This document shows, piece after piece, positions 24,920 to 33,360 of a stretch of DNA of 36,725 nucleotides (position 1 is the first letter of the stretch; every line of letters starts with the position of its first letter). The stretch is from Candidatus Poribacteria bacterium (lineage in GTDB: Bacteria > Poribacteria > WGA-4E > WGA-3G), in the NCBI GenBank assembly GCA_022821965.1, contig JAJECN010000048.1, positions 1 to 36,725 of the forward strand, written 5' to 3'. The notes under the pieces were generated by a model that worked only from the letters and a program-made list of their open reading frames with translations, had not been told where the DNA came from and made no database searches. A program made the translations under genes and the position numbers.

Positions 24920-26272
24920 TTAGCGAAAAAATTCGGCATAGAGGGCTTGAACGGCGAGCTCCATGTCTTCGGATTTTATACCGAACATCATACTGACTTC
25001 GTTGGACCCTTGGTTAATCATTTCAATATTGACTTCCGCGCCAGCTAACGCGCTTGTAGCACGCGAGGCGATACCGACAGTGTGGCGCATCCCTTCACCG
25101 ACAACCATGATTAGTGCCAGTCCGCGTTCCACGGAAACATCTTCCGGTGCAAGCGTTTGCCGAATCTGTTCGACAATCCTTTTCTCTTTCTGCACCGATA
25201 GATTTTCTTCGCGAATAATGACTGACATATTGTCAATGCCGGAAGGAACGTGCTCAAAAGAGATTTCTTCCGCTTCTAAAATCTGCAGCAACCGCCGTCC
25301 AAATCCAATCTGACGGTTCATAAGGTATTTGCTGAGGTATATGCAACAGACATCCTCCATTGCAGCGATGCCGACAACTGGCATATCTGTTGACTTACGA
25401 CTTGGCACAATCCGGGTGCCATCTGCTTTCGGATTATTCGTGTTTCGGATGTTAACAGGTACCTGCGCACGGTAGACGGGTTCAAGTGCTTCATCGTGAA
25501 ACACGGAGAACCCCGCGTAAGAGAGTTCGCGCATCTCACGGTAAGTTAGTTCGGTAATCGGTGCTGGATCTTTGACAATAGATGGGTTCGCCGCGAATAC
25601 GGAATCGACATCGGTAAAGTTCTCATAGACCTCTGCCCGTACAGCACCGGCGAGAATAGCACCTGTGATGTCTGAACCACCGCGCGAAAAGGTAACAACG
25701 TTGCCCTGTCTCGAGTAGCCGAAGAAACCGGGAAAGATGGTAATACCGGGGCGTTCATGTAAATCCCGCAGGCGGTTGTATGCTTCCGGTAGCACTTGCG
25801 CGTTGCCGGGTTCATCGGAAAGTAATAAACCTGCGTCCTTCGGATTTACATAGTGGGCATCTACACCGCGTGCTTGTAGGACTTGTGCTATGAGGCGCGC
25901 GCAGTTGTCTTCACCGCCTGCCTTCATTGTGTCCATATAGAGATCCGCGTCAGTTGTACTGTTTTCGAGACGTTCGGTCAGATCGCGAGCAATAGGTTCA
26001 GCACTCTCGTCAGGGAGTCCTAATTCAGAAACAATGCTTCGATAGCGTTCAATCGCTTCAGCACATTCGGAAGCACCCAATTTTCCTGCAAGGCGTTCTG
26101 ATGCGGCTGCGATGAGAAGGTCGGTTACTTTGATGTCTTGGCTGTGTCGTTTTCCGGGTGCAGAGACGACGATAAGGCGGCGTCCCGGGTCAGCAGTGAT
26201 GATGTCACAAACTTGACGCACTTGCTCCGCTGATGCAAGGGAGCTCCCGCCGAACTTTGATACTTTTAACAA
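24920..26272 (-). CDS. lysC: Aspartate kinase
   Basis: A 450-residue enzyme that phosphorylates L-aspartate to open the lysine, threonine and methionine pathway. The kinase domain starts with KFGGSSLA, and FSRGGSDITGA and ENFTDVDSVFAANP are the expected later motifs. Two ACT domains fill the C-terminal third and imply amino-acid feedback. The start is probably TTG at 26270-26272: GGAGG lies seven bases upstream and the protein then reads MLKVSKFGG, typical for the family. An upstream ATG at 26296 has no ribosome site. It leads a compact run with PhyH; no other lysine or threonine gene is near. Confidence 0.92.
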   Translation of the reverse strand: MLKVSKFGGSSLASAEQVRQVCDIITADPGRRLIVVSAPGKRHSQDIKVTDLLIAAASERLAGKLGASECAEAIERYRSIVSELGLPDESAEPIARDLTERLENSTTDADLYMDTMKAGGEDNCARLIAQVLQARGVDAHYVNPKDAGLLLSDEPGNAQVLPEAYNRLRDLHERPGITIFPGFFGYSRQGNVVTFSRGGSDITGAILAGAVRAEVYENFTDVDSVFAANPSIVKDPAPITELTYREMRELSYAGFSVFHDEALEPVYRAQVPVNIRNTNNPKADGTRIVPSRKSTDMPVVGIAAMEDVCCIYLSKYLMNRQIGFGRRLLQILEAEEISFEHVPSGIDNMSVIIREENLSVQKEKRIVEQIRQTLAPEDVSVERGLALIMVVGEGMRHTVGIASRATSALAGAEVNIEMINQGSNEVSMMFGIKSEDMELAVQALYAEFFR

Positions 26273-26308
26273 TCCAGATCCTCCAATTTCTTCCATTCAG
26301 TTTGCATT

Positions 26309-26411
26309 GTTGGGTTTCGCTATACTTCTTTTGACGAACGCGTCATGGAAAAGCAGAATTCCGCGTGTAAACTAACGGTACTGGTTATTTATCGCTCAAC
26401 CCAACCTACGG
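26309..26411. repeat. Intergenic element bounded by GTTGGGTT / AACCCAAC
   Basis: GTTGGGTTTCGCTAT (26309-26323) and ATCGCTCAACCCAAC (26391-26405) form short, imperfect inverted ends about 100 bases apart, just upstream of lysC. The wording resembles small nonautonomous repeats found in many environmental genomes. It contains no gene. Confidence 0.4.
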
Positions 26412-26481
26412 AATACTATATCCTTCAATTTTTTATTTTTTGTAACAACGCGAAGTTGTTTAGAATTTCAGCGTGAACAAA

Positions 26482-27201
26482 CTATTTTTTCAGATGTGAG
26501 ACGTGTGTTCCTTCGGCTGGCTCAAACTGTTGTGAATTCTCGCCCCTATAGTGACATATAAAACTCCGCCGCCACCGATCGTTTGTTTTATTCTTGTAGG
26601 AACCGTGAATAACCTTGCCATCAAAGAAAAGCGTGTCACCAGGAGACATGTCAATTCCCAATTCTTCAGCGTCTTCCGGTTTGACGGCTTGTACGTTAGT
26701 AAACGAAATAGCGGTGTCCGCTGTTTCAACACGAAACAGACCGTTCTGATGGGAACGTGGGATCAGCACCATGCGTCCAACGTCTTCGTCTGATGGGTCC
26801 AATGCAACCCAAACACCAATGAGTGGATCTATGGTGATGTACTGTTCATCTTGGTGTAGAGCCTGACCTCGCGCACCGGGCGGTTTGAAATAGATCATTG
26901 TTTGTAAAAGCACAGGTGTATCATCAATTAGTTGCTCCGTAACGTTAAGCAGGTTGGTGTCCGCTGCCCAGTCTTGGGTTAATTCGTCCCAGTTGTGCAT
27001 ATTAATCATGCGCGGGAATTGATGATTTGGGTCATCGGCGTGGTCGGTTGTGCCACCGCTGTCGCCGGGTTTCGGACCTTCTGCGCGGCGTTTCATATAA
27101 TGTTCTCGCATCAACATTACTGTGGCTGTCCTAAAGAGATTCGGAATTACTACGAAACCCTGCTCTTTATAGTGGTCTCGCTGTTGAGGCGTTAAGGGCA
27201 T
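26482..27201 (-). CDS. Phytanoyl-CoA dioxygenase (PhyH) family protein
   Basis: A 239-residue dioxygenase distinct from the one at 24069. The iron ligands are H116-x-D118 (LHQDE) and H199 (VIHGS), with R211 or R212 (WRRSF) near the 2-oxoglutarate. GRMVLIPRSH and PGDTLFFDG are family motifs. The substrate is unknown. The ATG at 27199-27201 is fixed by AGGAGG eight bases upstream; a 30-residue N-terminal extension in the open frame is basic and lacks a ribosome site. A near-consensus promoter precedes it, and it diverges from the ThuA-like gene. Confidence 0.88.
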   Translation of the reverse strand: MPLTPQQRDHYKEQGFVVIPNLFRTATVMLMREHYMKRRAEGPKPGDSGGTTDHADDPNHQFPRMINMHNWDELTQDWAADTNLLNVTEQLIDDTPVLLQTMIYFKPPGARGQALHQDEQYITIDPLIGVWVALDPSDEDVGRMVLIPRSHQNGLFRVETADTAISFTNVQAVKPEDAEELGIDMSPGDTLFFDGKVIHGSYKNKTNDRWRRSFICHYRGENSQQFEPAEGTHVSHLKK

Positions 27202-27262
27202 GGACGAGTCCTCCTGCGGGTTGCTGGACCGTTTTGTATAACGTTTTTGCGTCTGTCTTTTA

Positions 27263-27291
27263 ATTTTATGGTAATTTCGGGTATTTGTCAA
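27263..27291 (-). promoter_or_regulatory. Sigma-70 promoter of the divergent PhyH gene
   Basis: On the minus strand a perfect TTGACA (27286-27291) and TAAAAT (27263-27268, five of six matches) are 17 bases apart. Transcription would begin about 55 bases before the PhyH ATG. This also argues that the gene does not begin at 27291. Confidence 0.7.
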
Positions 27292-27342
27292 AGTTTTTTC
27301 AATATGCGTACAAAACGTTGATTTTTCGTAAATAGATTCAAC

Positions 27343-27371
27343 GTGACTTTCTCAAGAAACTGTGCTATACT
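27343..27371 (+). promoter_or_regulatory. Sigma-70 promoter of the ThuA-like gene
   Basis: GTGACT (27343-27348) and TATACT (27366-27371) are 17 bases apart on the plus strand. It lies 50 bases from the divergent PhyH promoter, so one regulator could affect both. It places the transcript start near 27378 and excludes the longer open frame starting at 27343. Confidence 0.6.
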
Positions 27372-27405
27372 TATGGAAAATCTTATTTATGGAGTATATC
27401 TTTTG

Positions 27406-28341
27406 ATGAAAAACGAATGGGTTGTTTACGAAGGAAACGAAGGTCCCGGAAAGGGCAAACATATTGTTCTCGTCAGTGGCGATGAAGAGTATCGCTCTGA
27501 AGAGGCATTGCCGATGTTGGGAAAGGTGTTAGCCACACACCATGGATTTACATGCACGGTTCTGTTTGCCATTGATCCGGACACAGGAGAAATTGATCCG
27601 GAGGTCCAGACTAATATTCCGGGACTCCACCACTTAGAATCAGCGGATATGATGGTGCTGTTCACGCGTTTCCGTGAACTACCCGATGAACAGATGAAGT
27701 ACGTCGTTGATTATACGAACGCTGGTAAACCTGTAATGGGACTTCGTACAGCGACACACGCTTTTAGTTATAGTCGCGACCTTGAGAGTCCGTATGCAAA
27801 GTATAGTTTTAACAGCGAGAGTTTTGAGGGCGGATATGGCAGGCAGGTACTCGGTGAGACGTGGGTCAACCACCACGGACATCACGGCAAAGAGAGCGCG
27901 CGCGGTGTGATTGACGAAGCGATGCAGGATCACCCCATTCTCAAAGGGGTTGACGATGTTTGGGGTCCGTCTGATGTCTACGGCATTAATGACTTGACAG
28001 GCGATTCACAAGTACTGGTCCATGGACAGGTGCTGGTCGGTATGGATCCGACAGATGCCCCAAAACCGGATACCGTCACAATGCCGATGGTGTGGATTAA
28101 AACCTATACCGGCGATGAAGGGAACACCTCACGTGTCCTTAACACAACGATGGGTGCCTCTGTCGATTTGGAAAGCGAAGGACTTCGCCGTCTGCTCGTC
28201 AATGGCTGCTACTGGTGTATAGGAATGGAGGATGCGATTCCCGATAAGAGTGTTGTCGATTATGTCGGCGATTATGCACCGACGTTCTTCGGTTTCGGCA
28301 CGTTTACAAAGGGTGTCCGTCCGGAAGACCATGCGGTGTAA
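27406..28341 (+). CDS. ThuA-like domain protein
   Basis: A 311-residue protein with a glutamine-amidotransferase-like fold of the ThuA group (trehalose utilisation). It has HIVLVSGDEEYRSEEALP near the N-terminus, then FTRFRELP and GLRTATHAF. No signal peptide is visible, so it is probably cytoplasmic. Related proteins are abundant in Planctomycetes and Poribacteria beside sugar-catabolism genes, and the biochemical activity is not settled. The ATG at 27406 is preferred: it follows GGAG (11 bases) and lies after the mapped promoter. It is the only complete plus-strand gene in the window. Confidence 0.85.
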   Translation: MKNEWVVYEGNEGPGKGKHIVLVSGDEEYRSEEALPMLGKVLATHHGFTCTVLFAIDPDTGEIDPEVQTNIPGLHHLESADMMVLFTRFRELPDEQMKYVVDYTNAGKPVMGLRTATHAFSYSRDLESPYAKYSFNSESFEGGYGRQVLGETWVNHHGHHGKESARGVIDEAMQDHPILKGVDDVWGPSDVYGINDLTGDSQVLVHGQVLVGMDPTDAPKPDTVTMPMVWIKTYTGDEGNTSRVLNTTMGASVDLESEGLRRLLVNGCYWCIGMEDAIPDKSVVDYVGDYAPTFFGFGTFTKGVRPEDHAV

Positions 28342-28468
28342 GAATTAACAAATTTCTTGTGCCTTGCCTGCGTAGAGGTGAGGCACAGAACCTTGTTCTG
28401 TCAACATTCAATTGAAGCGGATGCTTGGGACGAGTTGGTTGGACTGTTCGGACTTAATGAATAATAAC

Positions 28469-28501
28469 AAAAAAAGCCGTTGACTTGTAGAATCGGACGG
28501 C
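28469..28501 (-). terminator. Intrinsic terminator of the toxin-antitoxin operon
   Basis: On the minus strand GCCGT and ACGGC pair across a 16-base loop and are followed by seven T. It begins seven bases after the toxin stop. The stem is short, so the strength is uncertain. Confidence 0.6.
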
Positions 28502-28508
28502 GTATTTA

Positions 28509-28766
28509 TCAGATCCGCCTATCGTACTCACCATGTTTTCCGATCCAGACCCAAGTTAAAATACCTTCATGTGCAATTGCCAATGCTCGATAGTCATCAT
28601 TAACTCTTGCGGACCAATAATTGCCCTGCTGAGTCTTCTTTAACATGAGCGAAGGATGGTCAGGGTTTTGCTTTAGGAGTTCAAATTGCTTATCTGCGCG
28701 TCTTTGAATATCTCGTGGAAGTCTGCGATAATAATCCCAAAACTTACGGGTTGTCTTATAAATCAA
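28509..28766 (-). CDS. RelE/ParE-superfamily toxin
   Basis: An 85-residue basic protein with the RelE/ParE layout: an N-terminal helical pair (KFWDYYRRLPRDIQRRADKQFELL) with HPSL, then the strands YWSARVNDDYRALAI and a C-terminal VWIGKHGEYDRRI. RelE-type toxins cleave ribosome-bound mRNA; ParE-type toxins poison gyrase. The HxxYDR ending favours the RelE/HigB-like side. The start is TTG at 28764-28766, overlapping the antitoxin stop by 11 bases, with AAGGG just upstream; this suggests translational coupling. A terminator follows. Confidence 0.8.
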   Translation of the reverse strand: MIYKTTRKFWDYYRRLPRDIQRRADKQFELLKQNPDHPSLMLKKTQQGNYWSARVNDDYRALAIAHEGILTWVWIGKHGEYDRRI

Positions 28767-29121
28767 TAACCCTTCCAGCCTTTATCTCTTCGAGTGCTTC
28801 CTCGCGTAGACGATCCAATTTCCCGGCTTTTATATCTTCTTCGAGTTGTTTATCCCAAGCTTCCTCGCGAGCCTCTAAGGCTTCACGGAGTTGTGCTGTG
28901 AGACGCTTTAACAGTTCTGTTTTTGTTTTTCCTTCACACTCGACTTCTGGAACATCTGGAATCCATCCGCGCCATCCAGCAGACTTTTTTGTTACATGGG
29001 CAGTATAGGTTTCCTCAAAGACGGGATCTACTATTTCAATAGACTGAGGTTTCCGAGTGTGTTCAACGGGTCTTTTGGGTCCATCATCGGCGACAATCGG
29101 CTCATTTGTGATACGTGTCAT
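28756..29121 (-). CDS. Antitoxin with HicB-like domain, partner of the RelE-type toxin
   Basis: A 121-residue acidic protein directly upstream of and overlapping the toxin. Residues about 45-85 (GWIPDVPEVECEGKTKTEL followed by a helix) resemble the small HicB fold. The rest is charged helix, ending in two similar units, DIKAGKLD and EIKAGRVID, that recall the toxin-wrapping tails of RelE-type antitoxins. No helix-turn-helix or ribbon-helix-helix motif is obvious. Its partner is RelE/ParE-like rather than HicA-like, which is an unusual combination. The ATG at 29119-29121 has a G-rich ribosome site. A promoter and palindrome lie about 135 bases upstream. Confidence 0.72.
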   Translation of the reverse strand: MTRITNEPIVADDGPKRPVEHTRKPQSIEIVDPVFEETYTAHVTKKSAGWRGWIPDVPEVECEGKTKTELLKRLTAQLREALEAREEAWDKQLEEDIKAGKLDRLREEALEEIKAGRVIDL

Positions 29122-29427
29122 GTGTGTTTACCCCCAACATGGAGCGATCTTTACTTGCTATAAATATGGAATCGCTGGCAACTGATTCACTACCGTCCAA
29201 GGGTAGGAATAGGACTCGACACCTTGTGCGTGCCGAGGTGGAATCGCTACCCTGCAAGTTGTATATAATATACCACTTGTTGTCAGCAAAGTCAAACTTT
29301 TTCTTTTCAGATGCTTTCTGAAAAAAATCAAACGGAAGATGGAAAGCTGACGACCTTGCTACGTTTTTTGTCCGCGCTACTACTGATGTTCGTTCAACGT
29401 TTAGGATGACGCGTGATGTGGTGTTGT
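29122..29427. other. Noncoding gap with toxin-antitoxin promoter and leader
   Basis: Besides the promoter and palindrome at 29255-29295, the 130-base leader holds two copies of TGGAATCGCT (near 29168 and 29239). The stretch 29300-29427 downstream of the sigma-factor gene shows no clear terminator and no gene. Confidence 0.4.
29255..29295 (-). promoter_or_regulatory. Promoter and palindromic operator of the toxin-antitoxin operon
   Basis: On the minus strand TTGACT (29290-29295) and TATATT (29267-29272) are 17 bases apart, close to the sigma-70 consensus. A 25-base near-perfect palindrome, CAAGT-x-GTATAT-A-ATATAC-x-ACTTG (29255-29279), covers the -10 box. This is the layout expected for autorepression by an antitoxin or toxin-antitoxin complex. 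It lies about 135 bases before the antitoxin ATG. Confidence 0.72.
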
Positions 29428-32415
29428 TTATTTTTCTGCAAGCGAAATGTGATATATCCCGCGATCTTTGATAGCACTATAGAGCTTATCGTTAATGACG
29501 GCGAGATCAACAGTTTCACCGAGTGCTTCTGAAGAAATTTGTTTCCATTGATTACCGGTATCCAAGCGATAGACTCCGATATCGCTAATGCCACAGATTG
29601 TAGTACCAGCCACAGCAAATCTGTCTATGATAGGACGCGTACCCGCGCTATTGGTTAGCACGCGCCAGTGCGCGCCAGTTTCTGAGCTTAACACACCTTC
29701 GTCTGTTGCGACATAAACTGTTGAATCTGCAAAGGTTATCTCCTTGAAACGGGTAAAGTGAAGCGGTAGGCTTGGCGTAACATCTCTCCAGCTGTTCCCG
29801 CCATCAAGCGACTGAAACAGCTTACCATCGCGTTTCCCGACATAGATGGTTTCTCCCAAAACCGCTAATTTGAGATCCTGGCTGTCGTTGTCATAAGACT
29901 GTTCGCTTCTGTCTGTTAATCCTGTGTTTGTCCACTCCGGATCACCAAGTTTCCACTTAAAAAGTCTACGGTCCTGCTCAGCATAGAACACATCGTTACA
30001 GACTGCGACCATTCTGGCTTTCGTGTCCTTCCCACGTATAGGAGGTGGAACGATTGGAATGGTTGCGTGATGCACTTTTTCAGAACCTTCAGATAGGTAA
30101 GTCTCTTTCGCTGCCTCGCCACTTGTCTCTAACTTACCGAACAGTGCTTCATCATCAAAAGCGGGCATGCTTTGAATAGGACTTTGTATATTGCCATCTG
30201 TGGATAAGCGGAAAATTCGCAAGTTGTCATCTTTAGGTGAAATAAAATAAAGATTGTTGTTATCAACCACCAATTTTGAATCAAAAGAGGTATAGACACG
30301 AGTCCTATCCGGCCCTAATGATTCAGTACAAGTCACCTTCAGAAAAGGTATCTCGGCAATTGAGAGATCTTTCCAAGACACACCTTCGTCAGTTGATTGA
30401 TACAGCGCGAAGCCATTATGCGCGTATAATCTGTTGTTGCAGGCAACCAAATCCTGTAGCCTTGTTCCCACCATCCCATCTGTAAGTAGGCGCCCCGACT
30501 CCCCACCATCAGTTGTCCGGAAAATACCGAAGGGTCCAGCTTTGTAAAATGTATTCTCATTCACCACCACAGATGGAAGCCTATTAACCATGAGCATATC
30601 CGTATCTCCTACCATTTCTGTCCACGTTTGTCCGTTATCTGTTGAACGATATCGGTACTCGGCAGTCGAAGCTAAGAGGATTTCACGTCCAGCCGAAATC
30701 ATCATGCCCGCTGGTACCACTCGATCATCGGATTTATAATTGGGTGTTATTTCAGTCCATGACGCTCCGAAGTCAGCCGAATGGAAGATCTTAATCGCAT
30801 ACGACTCAATTTTTGGCACTTCTTGTTCTATTCCTATTGGCGTGAATCCCAACAGCTCCGGTCCTGTCCCAATGTAGAGATTCTTCTCAAACACCGCCAA
30901 GGAGTAGATGGCTCTTGACATCTCCACCGGCAATTTTTTCCAAGTGTCTGCATTGAGACGGTAGAGACCGCGCGCTGTACCCGCGAACACTGTTTTTTCA
31001 ACAGCGGCGACTGTAGAAATTGTTTTGCTTGCTAATCCATCGTTAAATGAGTTCCATTGTGTGCCGCCGTCTGTGGATCGAAAAATTCCTTCATCTCTAA
31101 GCGCAAGATACATCGTCCGACGTGCGTGCGAGCTGCGCGCTTGTGCCTCATCAATAATGATGAGTCCAACGGCTTGTCCCTTTGGTCTGGGACCAATCGT
31201 CCGCCATGTTTCACCGCTATTATCTGAAGTAAATATTTCATCGGTGGATACTATGTAAAGGATACCATCATGTTCTGCCATCGGCATTAGCGATTTACCA
31301 ATTGGAATATCCGTGTTGATGCGTGTCCACGTTGTCGCATCTGTTCCTAATCTGTATATTCCTGTCGGGGCAACAGCATAGACGGTCCCTTCAGATGTAG
31401 CGAAAATGTCGCGGACGTGTCCCCCTGGTGGCGCGCCTCCCTGCGTCCACCGCCCGGTAGAAAATTTGGCAGGGTCCTCTACAGATGCTGTCGTAGTTGT
31501 AGAGACTTGTGTGCCGGTGCCACTGCTTTTACCGACAGTAGCAGCCTGTCCAACTCGGTTTCGTACCGCTGGTTTTGCGGTAATATTGAGAATGATAGGT
31601 GTGTCAATGATTTCAATAGTAGGTTCAGATTGTGCTTCAAAACTGTACGGTTTCTGAAAACGCACAAGATATTGGGCACTCGCACCGAGTAGCAACATGA
31701 CCAGGACAGCAGCAGTTCCAAAAGCCGCCCATGGCAGCAAAGGCTTACCAACCGGAGGCGGTGTCGGTTTCATATTAGCGACTTCCTGCATGATACGCTC
31801 AGTTACTCGGGCAGGGAATGGAATACTCCCAAGTGTTTCGCTAACCAAAAATTCTTCCTGCTGTTCCTGTAAACGTTTCCGACCCCGGCGGAGTCGACTC
31901 TTAATCGTATTCACCGACACCCCTAAGTATTTTCCGATCTCCTTCGCGGTCATTTCGCCGAGATAGTGGAGTGTCACCACCGTACGTTCACTCTCCGGGA
32001 GTTTTACCAGAAGTTTTTTGACGAGTTCATGGCGATTTTCGGTGGTCTCTGTCAGCCGTTGTTCCGATACGTGATGTGTGTAAGAAGATTCTTCGATTTC
32101 TTCCACAGGTGTGTCCTCAAATGATTGCATCACAGATTTGTTCTTTATGTTTTTTTCAAGCCATTTAAGGCAAAGCCGATTGGCAATTACGTAAATCCAT
32201 CCGGAGAACTGCTTCGGATTCCTGAGCTGCGCGAGGTTCTTGTATACTTGGAGGAAAGTGTCTTGGGTAATCTCCTCGGCAATGTGGAAGTCACCGACTT
32301 TTCGCCATGCAAGGGCGTGAATACCCTTTTGGTGCTTTCGGACTAAAACATTAAATGCCTCATCATTCCCTGATAAAATTCTACGAATTAGTTGAACATC
32401 GTTTTCTTTTTCCAT
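29428..32415 (-). CDS. Transmembrane ECF sigma factor fused to an extracytoplasmic BNR-repeat propeller
   Basis: A 995-residue fusion. Residues about 9-88 are sigma region 2 (EEITQDTFLQVYKNL, FSGWIYVIANR) and about 130-183 region 4 (LPESERTVV, TAKEIGKYLGVSVNTIKSRL). A short linker leads to one membrane helix (about 227-251), then about 745 residues outside. That part carries at least seven Asp-box/BNR motifs (for example SDNSGETW, STDGGTQW, STDNGQTW, SLDGGNSW), fitting one or two beta-propellers. The helix would place the sigma domains in the cytoplasm and the propeller in the periplasm or outside, so it may sense a surface ligand directly, with or without proteolytic release. The ATG has GGAG seven bases upstream. 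No anti-sigma gene is adjacent. Confidence 0.85.
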   Translation of the reverse strand: MEKENDVQLIRRILSGNDEAFNVLVRKHQKGIHALAWRKVGDFHIAEEITQDTFLQVYKNLAQLRNPKQFSGWIYVIANRLCLKWLEKNIKNKSVMQSFEDTPVEEIEESSYTHHVSEQRLTETTENRHELVKKLLVKLPESERTVVTLHYLGEMTAKEIGKYLGVSVNTIKSRLRRGRKRLQEQQEEFLVSETLGSIPFPARVTERIMQEVANMKPTPPPVGKPLLPWAAFGTAAVLVMLLLGASAQYLVRFQKPYSFEAQSEPTIEIIDTPIILNITAKPAVRNRVGQAATVGKSSGTGTQVSTTTTASVEDPAKFSTGRWTQGGAPPGGHVRDIFATSEGTVYAVAPTGIYRLGTDATTWTRINTDIPIGKSLMPMAEHDGILYIVSTDEIFTSDNSGETWRTIGPRPKGQAVGLIIIDEAQARSSHARRTMYLALRDEGIFRSTDGGTQWNSFNDGLASKTISTVAAVEKTVFAGTARGLYRLNADTWKKLPVEMSRAIYSLAVFEKNLYIGTGPELLGFTPIGIEQEVPKIESYAIKIFHSADFGASWTEITPNYKSDDRVVPAGMMISAGREILLASTAEYRYRSTDNGQTWTEMVGDTDMLMVNRLPSVVVNENTFYKAGPFGIFRTTDGGESGRLLTDGMVGTRLQDLVACNNRLYAHNGFALYQSTDEGVSWKDLSIAEIPFLKVTCTESLGPDRTRVYTSFDSKLVVDNNNLYFISPKDDNLRIFRLSTDGNIQSPIQSMPAFDDEALFGKLETSGEAAKETYLSEGSEKVHHATIPIVPPPIRGKDTKARMVAVCNDVFYAEQDRRLFKWKLGDPEWTNTGLTDRSEQSYDNDSQDLKLAVLGETIYVGKRDGKLFQSLDGGNSWRDVTPSLPLHFTRFKEITFADSTVYVATDEGVLSSETGAHWRVLTNSAGTRPIIDRFAVAGTTICGISDIGVYRLDTGNQWKQISSEALGETVDLAVINDKLYSAIKDRGIYHISLAEK

Positions 32416-32504
32416 TAGAATACTCCGTGATTATGATCCGCCGAATTTAGGTTAACACAGCGGTAAATAGAGAATTTCTCTCAATATTGAGTCACTTTCC
32501 TACT

Positions 32505-32551
32505 GGAGAGTATACCAAACACGATAGTAAAATGAAACCCTTAATATGCCC
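32505..32551 (-). promoter_or_regulatory. Repeated upstream element with extended -10 before the sigma-factor gene
   Basis: On the minus strand the 47-base stretch between LamG-like copy 1 and the sigma gene contains TTTGGTATACTCTCC, an extended -10-like box. Nearly the same stretch (TTTGGTATATTCTCC) lies at 34245-34290, ahead of LamG-like copy 2. The -35 region is poor, which fits an alternative sigma or activator. It is also explained by duplication of the gene ends, so the regulatory reading is tentative. Confidence 0.45.
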
Positions 32552-33274
32552 TTAAAATTGCTTCAAATTTCCCCATGTTGTTGCCAACTTGGTTTGGGGT
32601 GCTACAGACAATCCACCTCTATTTGGAATGCCGGGCCCCGTGATCTTGAGATTATCAAATCTCGCCGTATAATTGGCGAGACCTAACCCTATTCTACCGG
32701 TCGGAAAGTCAGGAAATCCATGTAAGGGTTCTAATATGATGGGATCCAGAACCTGCTTCCCATTTATCCAAAAGATCAAACGCTTTCCATGAACAGCCAG
32801 CTTGAAAGTTGCCCATTTCCGTAACTTCAACAAAGGATGGGGTTTCTCATCGTAGGTTAAAAATACGTCGCCATGCAAGTTACCGGCGAAACATTCTGCC
32901 ACCGGTCCTGCTGCGGGGTCCTCCACTATGCGACATATTACGCCCCATGGTACTTCCCATTTTCTTCTAATCCGTGTAGCAATTGCGATATTCCCACCAG
33001 GACCATGGCTCTCAAGTGGTTTAACATCAAATTCAACGTCATAATCTTGCCACGTCTCTTCCCCAATCGTAAGAAGACGCGTGACACCACCGGTATCATG
33101 TATTGCCTGAAGTTCACCATCAACAATTTCCCAATTGCCGGGAGCATCAATACCAAACATGACTAATTCTTGCCAATTGTCTAATTTTCCGCCATCAAAG
33201 GTTTCGGTGAACGTCCCTGCCAAGGCGGAGAAGGGCAGGAAAAAGATCCCTAATCCGATGAGTGCTAATTTCAC
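32552..33274 (-). CDS. Secreted LamG/DUF1080-like protein, tandem copy 1
   Basis: A 240-residue exported protein. A signal peptide (IGLGIFFLPFSALAG) precedes a concanavalin-like domain with ETFDGGKLDNWQ, YDVEFDVKP and the strand pair RLIFWINGKQVLDP, as in the LamG and DUF1080 (3-keto-disaccharide hydrolase-like) groups. It probably binds or acts on carbohydrate outside the cytoplasm. The C-terminus ends TKLATTWGNLKQF, shared with the next two copies. The start is GTG at 33272-33274 with GGAGG six bases upstream; the longer frame to 33385 overlaps copy 2. This is the most diverged of the three copies and the nearest to the sigma-factor gene. Confidence 0.8.
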   Translation of the reverse strand: MKLALIGLGIFFLPFSALAGTFTETFDGGKLDNWQELVMFGIDAPGNWEIVDGELQAIHDTGGVTRLLTIGEETWQDYDVEFDVKPLESHGPGGNIAIATRIRRKWEVPWGVICRIVEDPAAGPVAECFAGNLHGDVFLTYDEKPHPLLKLRKWATFKLAVHGKRLIFWINGKQVLDPIILEPLHGFPDFPTGRIGLGLANYTARFDNLKITGPGIPNRGGLSVAPQTKLATTWGNLKQF

Positions 33275-33360
33275 TAATTTCCTCCAGTAAAATTGCCAAA
33301 ATTCGGCAAACGCTTGGTTACTTAGTACCTTAATATGAACCAAATATAAAAGATATTTCT

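Noticed and set aside
28352-28400. Hairpin TGTGCCT/AGGCACA after the ThuA-like gene as a terminator
   Set aside because: The stem is short with a long loop and no T tract follows.
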